A stretch of DNA of 64,000 bases. Origin: Fibrobacter sp. Its GTDB lineage: Bacteria; Fibrobacterota; Fibrobacteria; Fibrobacterales; Fibrobacteraceae. The notes under the pieces are model-generated. The model was given only the letters and a program-made list of their open reading frames with translations. It made no database searches and was not told where the DNA came from. Below, piece after piece: positions 43,758 to 52,189 of the stretch (position 1 is its first letter; the number at the start of each line of letters is the position of its first letter). The stretch is from NCBI GenBank assembly GCA_017412605.1, contig JAFPWY010000004.1:62001-126000 (forward strand), written 5' to 3'. The translations under genes were made by a program, and so were the position numbers.

Positions 43758-44681
43758 TCAGAACTTGTGTCGGGGAGCATTGCGCATCAGGCACCGGGAA
43801 CACTGAGCCATAGAGGATGCCGGATTACCATAACGGCGCTCCGGATTGGGGCAATATTGCACACTTCCATCCGGCAACACCCACAATTCATCATCGAACG
43901 GGCAGGGAATCGAATCTTCCCTGCATGGTTCCTGTGCAGCCAGCAGGGGCTCAAAAAAGAGCGATCCCTCGCAGCGAACTTTACTTGACTTTGCGGATTG
44001 AACAAGCAACGAATTCAACGCAAGAATTTTGTCCGGTTCCAAGGCGTACTGGCGAACCAATTCATCGGGAGCCGTACTCAAAAATACCGCCGGATTCCAT
44101 TTAATACGGTCGATTCCAATAGACTGCGCCCAATGTAGAATAGAATGAACCGCACCTGCATCGGGAGCGAACTTCTTGTGCAACGTGACCTGCAACGAAA
44201 TTGTGCTTACAGGTTCGTCTCCAGCAGCGGCCCGCTCTGTACGGGCCAGGGAAGCGAGCCTTTCCACGTTCGATTTCCACTGCGAAAAATCGCCGCCGGG
44301 CATCATCTCCGAAAAAACAGCATCGTCAAATCCCATGCAGCTCACCTTGATATCGCTGCATGCATGCAACAGGCGGCGCATTCCCTCTTCCGTCCCCCAC
44401 TTTCCAGGGAAACTCCCGTTTGTCGTGAGGTTCAAGGGGACTCCGCTCGCCTCGCATAGTTCAAGCAGTTCTGCAAAATGGGAGTAGAGCAGCGGTTCGC
44501 CCATCGTACTCGGAATGACTTCGCGCAGTCCCTCTTTCAAGGCGTTCTCGATGGCCGCGCGCACAGTGGCGAAGGGCATTTCGCCCAGGCCAAACTTCGC
44601 CTGGCGCTGTGCCAAAAAACAAAGCGGACAAAGCATGTTGCATTTGTCCGGATTGGTTAAAAGTGTAAGTCGGCGAATCAA
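43758..44681 (-). CDS. Radical SAM protein with SPASM-like C-terminus
   Basis: 307 residues. The CxxxCxxC 4Fe-4S motif is at residues ~14-21 (CNMLCPLC), followed by a TIM-barrel pattern with TMGEPLLYSHF (the GEP/GGE motif) and NLTTNGSF. The C-terminal ~60 residues carry Cys-rich SPASM-like features (PCREDSIPCPFDDELWVLPDGSVQYC ... CSRC), which usually bind auxiliary Fe-S clusters in peptide-modifying or maturase enzymes. Directly downstream of the thioredoxin-reductase-like gene and the Tol-Pal operon. The substrate cannot be told and no small precursor peptide gene was seen nearby. Confidence 0.82.
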   Translation of the reverse strand: MIRRLTLLTNPDKCNMLCPLCFLAQRQAKFGLGEMPFATVRAAIENALKEGLREVIPSTMGEPLLYSHFAELLELCEASGVPLNLTTNGSFPGKWGTEEGMRRLLHACSDIKVSCMGFDDAVFSEMMPGGDFSQWKSNVERLASLARTERAAAGDEPVSTISLQVTLHKKFAPDAGAVHSILHWAQSIGIDRIKWNPAVFLSTAPDELVRQYALEPDKILALNSLLVQSAKSSKVRCEGSLFFEPLLAAQEPCREDSIPCPFDDELWVLPDGSVQYCPNPERRYGNPASSMAQCSRCLMRNAPRHKF

Positions 44682-44705
44682 GGCAGCCCCTTCGCCATGA
44701 GCGCG

Positions 44706-45581
44706 CTACGCAGAGGCGTTGCGCTTTTCACGCAGGTACTTGATTGCCGCAAGCCCGGCCACAGCGCCCTCGCCCACGGCAACAGCCACCTGGAGCGTAC
44801 CCCCGGTGCAGTCACCCGCAGCAAAGAGCCCGGGAACCGTCGTCTGGAAATCAGGGCCGAGCACGGGGTTCGCGCCGTCAAAGGCCGCGCCGGCCTTGCG
44901 AGCAAGGTCGGTGGCGCTTGCGCTACCCAGTGCGACAAACAGGCCGTCGAAGGCTTCTTCCGTGCCGTCCTCGAAACGGACACCCTTGAAGGCGCCCTCG
45001 CCGACAAGCCCGGCAAGTTTGCGGGTTTCTACCGTCACAGTTCCGGGGAACGTCGCAGTCGTTTCACTCCCGTTTGTAAGCAACGTAACGGATGACGCCA
45101 TCGGCAAAAGTTCCGAGACCTCGTGCAAGGCATACTCGCCAGAACCCAGAACCGCGACCTTCTTTTGTCTATAGAAGAACGCATCGCACACGGCGCAATA
45201 GCTCACGCCATGCCCTTCGAGTTCCGCCATTCCAGGCAGGGGCTGTTTCTTGCGGGCCGATCCTGTCGCCATGATGCACGCCTTGCCACGATATTCCCCA
45301 CTTAGGCCACCCGCCACAAAATCGTTCCCATCGAAGAAAAGGTCTGTAACTTCGTCGTCCACGATTTTAGCACCAAGGGCCAATGCCTGTTTTTTTCCCA
45401 CTTCAGCAAGCTCGGGGCCACTGAGCGGTTTTTCCAAGCCATAGTAGTTCTCAATCATATGTGCGCGGGCGAGCGCCCCTGCATCTTTTCCGACAATCAG
45501 CACATCCAAGCCCGCACGGAGCCCATAGAGTGCCGCGGAAATTCCTGCAGGGCCATAGCCCAGAATCAAAATATCAGCCAT
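44706..45581 (-). CDS. Thioredoxin-reductase-like FAD/NAD(P) disulfide oxidoreductase
   Basis: 291 residues, a little short for TrxB. Dinucleotide-binding GYGPAGISAALYGLRAG (FAD) at the N-terminus, the redox-active CAVCD pair at ~128-132 following GVSYC, a second Rossmann site VAVLGSGEYALHE, and PGLFAAGDCTGGTLQVAVAVGEG at the C-terminus. It may reduce thioredoxin or another partner, perhaps the radical SAM protein downstream. Spacing of 22 bases after cpoB suggests read-through from the Tol-Pal operon. Because paralogues of TrxB differ, the symbol is not assigned. Confidence 0.85.
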   Translation of the reverse strand: MADILILGYGPAGISAALYGLRAGLDVLIVGKDAGALARAHMIENYYGLEKPLSGPELAEVGKKQALALGAKIVDDEVTDLFFDGNDFVAGGLSGEYRGKACIMATGSARKKQPLPGMAELEGHGVSYCAVCDAFFYRQKKVAVLGSGEYALHEVSELLPMASSVTLLTNGSETTATFPGTVTVETRKLAGLVGEGAFKGVRFEDGTEEAFDGLFVALGSASATDLARKAGAAFDGANPVLGPDFQTTVPGLFAAGDCTGGTLQVAVAVGEGAVAGLAAIKYLREKRNASA

Positions 45582-45603
45582 TCGAGATCCTTAAAGGTTT
45601 CAA

Positions 45604-46455
45604 CTAATTACCACGAGTCTTGATTTCCGCCGGATTCTTTTCAAGCAGTTCCTGCAAAATTTCGGCAGACTGTTCAAACTCACCCGTCGAGGCACAAGTC
45701 TTGCTGCTCAAGATCTTCTGCAGGTACTGCTTCTGCTTCTCGACATCGTTGTCGGCAGCATAGAGCTGTGCCAGCTTGAACATCGTTGCGCACACCTTGC
45801 CCCCTTCAGGGAAGGCTTCCGCAAGACTTGCGAACACCTTCTTGGCCTTGTCTTCCTGCTTTGCATCAATCAGACACAGGCCCATCCAGTAAAGCGAGTT
45901 TTCGGCAAGTTCGCCGGTTTTCATTTGTTCATAAACCTGCTTGAACCCAGAATACGCCAGTTTGTACTCGCCACGGTGATAGTCAGAACGCGCCGTATTG
46001 AACATCGCTTCGGCTTCCACGAGCTTTTCCGCTTCGCGTTCCACGCTATCCATGGATACCGGAGCCGGAGCGCCGCTCACGACCACCTTTTTCGCAAGGA
46101 TTTTGTCGGACTTGCCGAGCAACATGTCCAAGCGGTAGAGGACTTCTTCCTGGCGGGAATCATTGCGTTCGGACTCGTCCGAGACTCGGCGAGAAAGCAT
46201 CGTGATTTCGGCCTGCATGCGATTCTGCACGAGAGCCGCCTGCGCCAACTTCGCTTCAAGAGAATCGATGCGTTGACGGAGCGAGTCCTCGAGAGTCTTC
46301 ATGGAAGAATCTACCGACTCGATGACATTTGACTGTACGTTGGCGCCCACGTTCTCCATTTCTTGCGTACGGAGCATAGTAATCTGAGAGCACCCCGTAA
46401 GCGCAAATACAGAGAAAACCAGGCCTAGGGCCAAATACTTCATTTTCAAAAACAC
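45604..46455 (-). CDS. Tol-Pal system TPR lipoprotein (CpoB/YbgF-like)
   Basis: 283 residues with a lipoprotein signal (MFLKMKYLALGLVFSVFALTGC). An N-terminal coiled coil (~30-110, heptads with SLEAKLAQ, RMQAEITML) would trimerise, as in YbgF. A C-terminal TPR set (EAMFNTARSDYHRGEYKLAYSGF, SLYWMGLCLIDAKQEDKAKKVF, FKLAQLYAADNDVEKQ) follows. It coordinates outer-membrane constriction with PBP1B in E. coli; here it is lipid-anchored rather than periplasmic. Directly after pal (6-base gap). Assignment rests on position plus architecture. Confidence 0.82.
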   Translation of the reverse strand: MFLKMKYLALGLVFSVFALTGCSQITMLRTQEMENVGANVQSNVIESVDSSMKTLEDSLRQRIDSLEAKLAQAALVQNRMQAEITMLSRRVSDESERNDSRQEEVLYRLDMLLGKSDKILAKKVVVSGAPAPVSMDSVEREAEKLVEAEAMFNTARSDYHRGEYKLAYSGFKQVYEQMKTGELAENSLYWMGLCLIDAKQEDKAKKVFASLAEAFPEGGKVCATMFKLAQLYAADNDVEKQKQYLQKILSSKTCASTGEFEQSAEILQELLEKNPAEIKTRGN

Positions 46456-46461
46456 CTCGAA

Positions 46462-47037
46462 TTACTTAATGTTCACACGGAAATTCGCGCGACGGTTCTG
46501 GGAATAAGCTTCCTCGGTAGAACCTTCGACCTTCGGATTTTCCTTACCGTAGCTCACGGATTCCATGCGGTCGGCAGAGACACCGTAGGCAATCAAGAAT
46601 TCCTTAACCTTCATGGCACGCTTTGCACCCAGCGTGAAGTTGTAGTCTTCGGTACCACGAGCGTCCGTGTGACCCTCGATGGTAATCGTGAAGCGCTGTT
46701 CCTTGAGGAGGAGTTCGCCAACCTGGGCAAGGAGTTCCCTAGCCTTTTCGGTCAGTTCGGAACGGTCGAAATCAAAGTACACGTCCTCGGACATGATCTG
46801 GTTGATGAGAGCTTCAAGGCGGGCACGTTCGGCTTCAAGACGTTCAGCCTCGAGACGAGCCTGTTCTGCAGCGAGAGAATCCGCATTCGGGCCAGCCTGA
46901 GCGGCCGTAGCAGTAGCTTCTGCAGCCGGAGCATCTTCAGCAGCGGGATCCGTTGCAGGCGGCTGCTTCTTGGAGCAGGCAACGAGGGCAAGGCAAGCGA
47001 GGCTTGCGGTGAGAACGATCTTAGTGATATTTTTCAT
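46462..47037 (-). CDS. pal: Peptidoglycan-associated lipoprotein (OmpA-like)
   Basis: 191 residues from the ATG at 47037. Lipoprotein signal MKNITKIVLTASLACLALVAC. A short helix rich in Glu/Arg/Ala (residues ~60-80) precedes the OmpA C-like domain with YFDFDRSELTEKARELL, TIEGHTDARGTEDYN (peptidoglycan-binding Asp and Arg), ALGAKRAMKVKEFLI and RRANFRV. Binds peptidoglycan and TolB, tethering the outer membrane. 25 bases after tolB. Confidence 0.93.
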   Translation of the reverse strand: MKNITKIVLTASLACLALVACSKKQPPATDPAAEDAPAAEATATAAQAGPNADSLAAEQARLEAERLEAERARLEALINQIMSEDVYFDFDRSELTEKARELLAQVGELLLKEQRFTITIEGHTDARGTEDYNFTLGAKRAMKVKEFLIAYGVSADRMESVSYGKENPKVEGSTEEAYSQNRRANFRVNIK

Positions 47038-47062
47038 GTTTGACCTTCTTTGTTTATGGGAT

Positions 47063-48334
47063 TTATGGGTTAATTTCATCGTAGAACCAGGACCAAGTGG
47101 GAGAAGTATTCTCGCCACCCTTCGTTATGCGGGTAACGTTGGAACCGTCGGCGCGCATAATGTAGATCTGGTAGCTTCCGGTGCGGTTGCTGCTGAAAGC
47201 GATGAGCTTTCCGTCGGGCGACCACGTGGGATGCTCGTTGTTCCCGGCATTGGACGTAAGCTGCGTAATGTCGGAGCCGTCCAGGGCGCAGGTATAAATG
47301 TTCATGTGTCCATTGTCCATGGAGGTGTAGGCAATGCGGTCACCCGACGGCGACCAGCTGGCGCGCTCGTTGTAGCGTCCCATGAAGGTGACACGGCGCA
47401 TGTCAGAGCCATCCTTGCCCATCACGAAAATCTGCGGACCACCGCCGCGGTCGCTGGTAAAGAGCACTTCCGTTGCGAACGGGCTCCAGGCAGGACTCGT
47501 CTGGTTACTTTTCAGGTAAGCAAACTTGCGGGCCTTTCCGGTCTGCATGTTGCCGATATACAAATCCGTCTTGCCGTCGACAGTCGAGGAGAACAGAAGT
47601 TCACCCGTCTTCGGGTTGACCGCAGGGCTGTACGTCTGGTCCAAGTGAGTGAACAGCGGATTTTCGACACCGCCGAAAGTCTTGAAATAGAGGCGCGGAC
47701 GGCGCGTCTTGAAATTGACGTAGACAAGGCCCTTGTTTCCCTTCATCCACACGGGCATCATGCTGATAGAGGTATCACGAGTAATCTGGGAACGGTGGAA
47801 ACCATCATAGTCGGCCACCACAACCTGTTTGACGCCCTCGATTTTGGACACGTAGGCAATCTTGGTCGATGCGACACCGCGGTCGCCCCACAGGCGCTTC
47901 ACCACCTTGTCAAAGAAATCATGCACGGCGCGGCGCATGTCTTTCTGCTGAACCTTGTAGGTTTCGCCCAGGAGCAGGTCCTTGGTCTGCGAGACGTACA
48001 GGTAGCAGTCCAGCTGGACACGTCCGTCGGAAAGCACTACAGCCTTACCGGTGATGTAGTGCTTGGCACGGTTGCGGCTGAACAGCGCGAGATTAAACTT
48101 GTCCGAGGCAATAACATCGAAGCGTCCGGAAAGGTTCGCATCGCGGCTAACAATTTCGTGAGGTTTCTCCTCGATCCAGGAAACCTTGCCCTTGGGTTCG
48201 GCAAAGGGCACAACGCCAATCGGCATCGTCTTGAATACGGAAATGCCCACGTCGACAGCGATGGTATCGATCGCGGCAAATGCACTCGGCACCGCAAACA
48301 TCAAGAAAGCAAGCAAGACAAAGATTCTTTTCAT
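47063..48334 (-). CDS. tolB: Tol-Pal system periplasmic protein TolB
   Basis: 423 residues. Signal peptide MKRIFVLLAFLMFAVPSAFA. An N-terminal alpha/beta domain is followed by a beta propeller with repeating WSPDGxxIAF, SGDRIAYTSMDNG and FATEVLFTSDRGG units, about five blades. Length and repeat number match TolB. Interacts with Pal at the outer membrane. Lies between tolA and pal in the expected order, 68 bases after tolA. Confidence 0.94.
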   Translation of the reverse strand: MKRIFVLLAFLMFAVPSAFAAIDTIAVDVGISVFKTMPIGVVPFAEPKGKVSWIEEKPHEIVSRDANLSGRFDVIASDKFNLALFSRNRAKHYITGKAVVLSDGRVQLDCYLYVSQTKDLLLGETYKVQQKDMRRAVHDFFDKVVKRLWGDRGVASTKIAYVSKIEGVKQVVVADYDGFHRSQITRDTSISMMPVWMKGNKGLVYVNFKTRRPRLYFKTFGGVENPLFTHLDQTYSPAVNPKTGELLFSSTVDGKTDLYIGNMQTGKARKFAYLKSNQTSPAWSPFATEVLFTSDRGGGPQIFVMGKDGSDMRRVTFMGRYNERASWSPSGDRIAYTSMDNGHMNIYTCALDGSDITQLTSNAGNNEHPTWSPDGKLIAFSSNRTGSYQIYIMRADGSNVTRITKGGENTSPTWSWFYDEINP

Positions 48335-48402
48335 ATAAACCTTGCGCTACAGCGCTCCATTAATCTCCATAATCAATGCGGACCCAGTCATCCTACCCTT
48401 CC

Positions 48403-49131
48403 CTAGTTCGGCGTAAAGTTGAAGTGCAACACCAGGCTCGGGGCACGGTAGTTCGGCGGCAGTTCAGGCACCTTAGAAATTCGAATCGCTCGGACAGACA
48501 GATGGTCCCACGACTTGTATCCCGACGACTTCTTAAGCACGACTGCCGAAATTCCACCAAAGCGGTCGACCGTAAACTGCACCGTCGTCTTCGCGTCCCT
48601 GGGAATGTTCAGGTGACTCGGCGGATTGAAATTGCTCATGATAATCTGCTTAAGCCTTTCCAGGTAGACCTGCATCAGCGGATCCATGTCGACAGAACCG
48701 ACCGGATTCAAGCTCGGGGCCTCGATAGACTTCGGCAAGTCCAGGTCGTCCACCGGGAAATCGTCCACCGGCTCCGGCTCTGGTTCCGGATCCGGCTCGG
48801 GCGGCACTTCCTCGTGCACTTCCTCGGGCTTCTGCTCCGGTTCAGGCTTGATTTCGGGCGGGAGTTCCTTGTTCACCTTGGGTTTGGGTGGCTCCTGCCT
48901 GGGCTTGGGCGGCTGCGGCCTCGGGGTGGGAGGCGTCGGAGTCGGAGGTTGCACCTGCACCATCTCGAACACAGGAATCTGTTCGGGCTCCTGCTTGAAA
49001 TCCACAAAATGCAGGGCGGCAAAAATGGCGACCACGACCAAATGGAATATCGCAGCACACACGACAATCTTTATGATTGTCCCGTCATCTCCCGTAGAGA
49101 AATACTGGATATTTTCCTTGCTCTCTTTCAT
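48403..49131 (-). CDS. TolA/TonB-type energy transducer
   Basis: 242 residues. One membrane helix (~20-42, IIKIVVCAAIFHLVVVAIF), then a long Pro/Glu/Lys periplasmic stretch (PPTPTPPTPRPQPPKPR, PPEPDPEPEPEPVDDF), and a C-terminal TonB/TolA-like domain (~150-240) with TVQFTVDRFGGISAVVLKKSSG and a final strand. Position between tolR and tolB makes it the TolA equivalent, though the Pro-rich linker is TonB-like. It overlaps tolR by 4 bases (ATGA). Confidence 0.85.
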   Translation of the reverse strand: MKESKENIQYFSTGDDGTIIKIVVCAAIFHLVVVAIFAALHFVDFKQEPEQIPVFEMVQVQPPTPTPPTPRPQPPKPRQEPPKPKVNKELPPEIKPEPEQKPEEVHEEVPPEPDPEPEPEPVDDFPVDDLDLPKSIEAPSLNPVGSVDMDPLMQVYLERLKQIIMSNFNPPSHLNIPRDAKTTVQFTVDRFGGISAVVLKKSSGYKSWDHLSVRAIRISKVPELPPNYRAPSLVLHFNFTPN

Positions 49132-49535
49132 TTACCCGGCTTATCCTTAGGATTCAGCGTAAGGAACCCGAGCTTGGTCACACCAAGTTTCTGGACCTGG
49201 GTAACGACCTTCATCACGAGACCATAGTGGACATCCTCGTCGGAGTTGATAACGACAGCCATCTCGCCGTTCCAAAGCGATTTGAAAACGCTGTTGAAAC
49301 TGGAAAAATCGACCATCATGTCGGCGATGTAGATTTCCTCGTTCTTGGTAATGGAGACCTTCAAAAGCTTTTCCTGCTCCATGGTGGGAGCTTCGGCCTT
49401 GGGCAAGTCTACCTTGACACCCTGGCTCATGAGCGGGGCAGAGATAATGAACACGATGAGGATAGCGAACACGATGTCAATCATGTTCGTGAGGTTCATT
49501 TCCTGCTTGAGTTCTTTTCCGCGACTGCGCTTCAC
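49128..49535 (-). CDS. tolR: Biopolymer transport protein ExbD/TolR
   Basis: 135 residues. A short basic N-terminus leads into one membrane helix (MTNMIDIVFAILIVFIIS) with the essential membrane Asp, then a periplasmic domain ending in VTQVQKLGVTKLGFLT. Part of the proton-driven motor with TolQ. Overlaps tolA by 4 bases and starts 11 bases after tolQ. Confidence 0.92.
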   Translation of the reverse strand: MKRSRGKELKQEMNLTNMIDIVFAILIVFIISAPLMSQGVKVDLPKAEAPTMEQEKLLKVSITKNEEIYIADMMVDFSSFNSVFKSLWNGEMAVVINSDEDVHYGLVMKVVTQVQKLGVTKLGFLTLNPKDKPGK

Positions 49536-49546
49536 TTAGGGCCCTC

Positions 49547-50239
49547 CTAGCCGGCAACTTCTTCCAGGGCGAGCAAGTCGCCACGCTTGAAGAGACTCAA
49601 GACCTGGGAACCGAAGTTGAAGTAGGAAATTTCGTTCTGGCTATTACAGGAGGTAAAGTAGTTGTAGGCTGCGGAAGCGGGAATAGCGACGACAAGGCCG
49701 CCAACCGTGGTAATCAAGGCCATGGCGATACCCGGAGCAACGACTGTCAAGTCTGCCGAGCCGTGCTGGCCGATCTGGAAAAAGGCAACCATGATGCCCC
49801 ACACCGTACCCAAGAGGCCGAAGAACGGAGCCAAGTTGGAACTGGTCGCCAAGAAGCTCAGGTACTTGTCTTCATTGAGGCGCAGACCTTCGATGGAACG
49901 CTGGATGGTGTCTTCCAAAAGGGAGGCACGGTGCTGGATGGAGTCGTAGCTCACGAAGTTACTGAACTTGGAGGCTTCCTTGAGCACTTCGGCCGTGAGG
50001 CGGCGGAGCGCGCTATCGTCGGCAGATTCGCAAAGCCCCTGGAGTTGCACAAACTGAGAAACCGTGCTGAACTTGCGGAAAAATTCCGCATTGGTGCGCT
50101 GGTTTTTCTTGTATTCGAAGTATTTGACAATCATGATGCCCCAAGACCCGAAGGACATGATGGCAAGGATGCAAAGGACAACGATGGTCGCAATATCGGA
50201 TTGCGCCACCATTTGGAGAAGAGGGACAGAATTGTTCAA
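49547..50239 (-). CDS. tolQ: MotA/TolQ/ExbB proton channel protein
   Basis: 230 residues from a TTG start at 50239 with GGAGG 6 bases upstream. Three membrane helices (~15-40, ~130-155, ~170-190); the conserved GLLGTVWGIMVAFFQIG ... LTVVAPGIAMALITTVGGLVVAIPASAAYN segment is diagnostic. First gene of the tolQ-tolR-tolA-tolB-pal-cpoB operon, which maintains outer-membrane integrity and constriction. The 173-base region upstream has AT-rich stretches (TTTACTATTTTC on the minus strand) that may hold its promoter. Confidence 0.92.
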   Translation of the reverse strand: MNNSVPLLQMVAQSDIATIVVLCILAIMSFGSWGIMIVKYFEYKKNQRTNAEFFRKFSTVSQFVQLQGLCESADDSALRRLTAEVLKEASKFSNFVSYDSIQHRASLLEDTIQRSIEGLRLNEDKYLSFLATSSNLAPFFGLLGTVWGIMVAFFQIGQHGSADLTVVAPGIAMALITTVGGLVVAIPASAAYNYFTSCNSQNEISYFNFGSQVLSLFKRGDLLALEEVAG

Positions 50240-50412
50240 AAAGACCTCCGCAAGGAAAAACCAAGGGCTTTCACCCCATTTACCGTTTAGGAAAATAGTA
50301 AAAAAACAAATTGTAAACCAGAAATAAGAAAAAAAAGAACGTCTACAGCGTATCTGTCCGTCAAAGGACGTAAAAACTATTTAACAGAAAAAAACTTCCC
50401 GTTCAAAAGAAC

Positions 50413-51210
50413 TTAAAGGGATTTTGGATGGAACGACTTGCGGTGTTCCGGAGTTTGTCCTAAACGGCGGATGGCGTCCAGATGAGCTTTTGTCCCGTAT
50501 CCGGCGTGTTTGTCGAAGCCGTAACCCGGGTACTTTTCTTCGAGTTTGTCCATGTACCGGTCACGGAAAACCTTGGCCAAGATAGATGCGGCAGAAATGC
50601 TCGCGATGCGACCATCGCCTTTGACGATGGGCATCTGGATTTCGGCCGGGATGCCGTGGATTTTGAGATTACCGTCGACAGCTATGAGCAGTGAGCTATG
50701 AGCTATGAGCGGTGAGCCGAGAATTTCTGCGAAGGAGCCTTTCACTTCAACGGGAATTTCGGGGGCGGATTCGTTCAGGCCGGGCAGGCCCAAAGCCTGC
50801 AAGGCCCGGCGCATCGCCAAAAAGTCCGCCTCCAAGATATTCATCTCATCAATTTCAGCGACGCTTGCGCTTGCAATCGCATAACAGGCGCACGCCTCCT
50901 TCACAGCATCAAACATCGCCTCGCGTTTGGGCCGAGTGAGCTTTTTCGAGTCGTTCAGTTCGGGCATGATGTCCGGGGCTTTAAGCACAGCGGCACAAGC
51001 CACCACAGGGCCCGCCAGCGGACCACGCCCCACCTCGTCAATACCCACCACGATTACGTTTTTGCTAGCATCCGCAGCAGCCGACGCAAAAAGGTCAAGC
51101 GAATCCACGCAACCCACCAATGCCGGGTCAGCAGCGAATTTGCGCAAAGCCACCTCCCCCTCCACGGGGGTCTCGACGTTTTCTAGGAATGCGGGCAGTT
51201 TGAATTTCAT
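50413..51210 (-). CDS. rnhB: Ribonuclease HII with an in-frame heptamer insertion
   Basis: 265 residues. The catalytic DExD-type pattern begins VVGIDEVGRGPLAGPVVACAAVL (Asp-Glu pair) and continues with ELNDSKKLTRPKRE and SISAASILAKVFRDRYM. Compared with the usual ~200 residues it has a ~50-residue N-terminal extension and an insert LIAHSSLLIA. The insert is encoded by the heptamer array at 50681-50722, which lies in frame without a stop. Removes ribonucleotides from DNA and RNA primers. 48 bases after purN on the same strand. Confidence 0.9.
   Translation of the reverse strand: MKFKLPAFLENVETPVEGEVALRKFAADPALVGCVDSLDLFASAAADASKNVIVVGIDEVGRGPLAGPVVACAAVLKAPDIMPELNDSKKLTRPKREAMFDAVKEACACYAIASASVAEIDEMNILEADFLAMRRALQALGLPGLNESAPEIPVEVKGSFAEILGSPLIAHSSLLIAVDGNLKIHGIPAEIQMPIVKGDGRIASISAASILAKVFRDRYMDKLEEKYPGYGFDKHAGYGTKAHLDAIRRLGQTPEHRKSFHPKSL
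50681..50722 (-). repeat. Heptamer array H inside the rnhB coding sequence
   Basis: Six units in 7-bp register on the plus strand (GCTATGA, GCAGTGA, GCTATGA, GCTATGA, GCGGTGA, GCCGAGA). 42 bp equals 14 codons, so the array keeps the rnhB frame and adds SPLIAHSSLLIA to the protein. Confidence 0.85.
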
Positions 51211-51217
51211 AAGTTTA

Positions 51218-51252
51218 GGGGCTAGAGACTAGGATCTAGAGGCTATGAGGTC
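51218..51252 (-). repeat. Heptamer array I between purN and rnhB
   Basis: Units GGGGCTA, GAGACTA, GGATCTA, GAGGCTA, TGAGGTC in 7-bp register, followed by the inverted repeat GAGGTC-AA-GACCTC next to the purN stop. Confidence 0.8.
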
Positions 51253-51258
51253 AAGACC

Positions 51259-51843
51259 TCACAGCTGAGCGGCGTATTCCTTAATGGTCTTCCAGTACAA
51301 GTTATGTTCCTGTTCGAGAACGCGGGCGGCAAGCACCTCCGGCGTATCGTCGGGCAAAACAGGAACCTTCGTCTGGGCAAGAATGCGACCGCAGTCAATC
51401 TTCTCGTTCACCAAGTGGACCGTCGGACCCGATTCCGTATCGTGGGCGGCAATCACGGCCTCATGCACGTGGATGCCCCAGAAGCCCTTACCCCCGTACT
51501 TCGGCAACAGCGACGGGTGGATGTTCAGGATGCGGTCCGGCATACGCTGGATCATACAAACGGGCAAAGCCTTCATGTAGCCTGCAAGAATCAAAAGGTC
51601 TACATTGTAGAGGTTCAGCACATCCAGCATCGCCGCATCGTATGCAGCCGGGTCAGGATGAGTCTTGCCAGAAATATGGTAAACAGGTATTCCATAGGAA
51701 CGGGCATGCTCGACCGCACCGCAAGCCCCGTTATTGCTGATAAGGAACTTGCACTGGGCATCGAGGTCGCCCTCGCCAATATGGTCGATAATCGCCTTAA
51801 AGTTGCTTCCACCACCGGAAGCCATCACGCCTATTTTAAACAT
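51259..51843 (-). CDS. purN: Phosphoribosylglycinamide formyltransferase
   Basis: 194 residues, normal for PurN. Motifs: VMASGGGSNFKAIIDHI, a SNNGACGAVEHARSYGI strand, LAGYMKALP, ILNIHPSLLPKYGGKGFWGIHVHEAVIAAHDTESGPTVHLVNEKIDCG, which holds the catalytic Asn-His-Asp set. Transfers a formyl group from 10-formyl-THF in purine synthesis. TATATTTG lies 5 bases before the ATG, so its mRNA is probably leaderless. Probably co-transcribed with rnhB. Confidence 0.94.
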   Translation of the reverse strand: MFKIGVMASGGGSNFKAIIDHIGEGDLDAQCKFLISNNGACGAVEHARSYGIPVYHISGKTHPDPAAYDAAMLDVLNLYNVDLLILAGYMKALPVCMIQRMPDRILNIHPSLLPKYGGKGFWGIHVHEAVIAAHDTESGPTVHLVNEKIDCGRILAQTKVPVLPDDTPEVLAARVLEQEHNLYWKTIKEYAAQL

Positions 51844-51848
51844 GGGCG

Positions 51849-51856
51849 CAAATATA
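51849..51856 (-). promoter_or_regulatory. Putative -7 box (TATATTTG), 5 bases before purN start
   Basis: Exact TATATTTG on the minus strand with TTGACC about 16 bases farther upstream. The predicted transcription start falls at or next to the ATG. Confidence 0.55.
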
Positions 51857-51866
51857 GAAAAATCAA

Positions 51867-52067
51867 TTACTTATGGTCAATTCCGGGAGGCGTGCGGAGG
51901 TAGTAAATGACGCAAGGAATAATAACCGAAAAGATGAAAACCGCAGCGGTCAGATACACGAACCAGCCTTGGACCGTGACTTCTACGGGAATTACAAAAC
52001 TTTTCAGGAATGCGAACACCAAAATCAGCAGGAGTCCGGGAATCATGTGTGCAACCAATTTCGTCAT
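51867..52067 (-). CDS. Small two-helix membrane protein
   Basis: 66 residues with two hydrophobic helices (~8-26 and ~36-58) and a polar C-terminus ending PPGIDHK. The hydrophobic pattern (IPGLLLILVFAFLKSFVIP) is coherent and the frame is free of competing ORFs. It lies just upstream of purN on the same strand, so the purN promoter overlaps its last bases. No family recognised. Confidence 0.55.
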   Translation of the reverse strand: MTKLVAHMIPGLLLILVFAFLKSFVIPVEVTVQGWFVYLTAAVFIFSVIIPCVIYYLRTPPGIDHK

Positions 52068-52189
52068 GCCTACAAAATAGTCTTTTTTTCAAGAGGGGGC
52101 ACAGGGGAAAGCATAAAAAAGCAAAATATTTGGCTATCCAGCGATTCCTAGTTTTACTACCTTTCTATCCGAAAAATTTAACCCTCATC

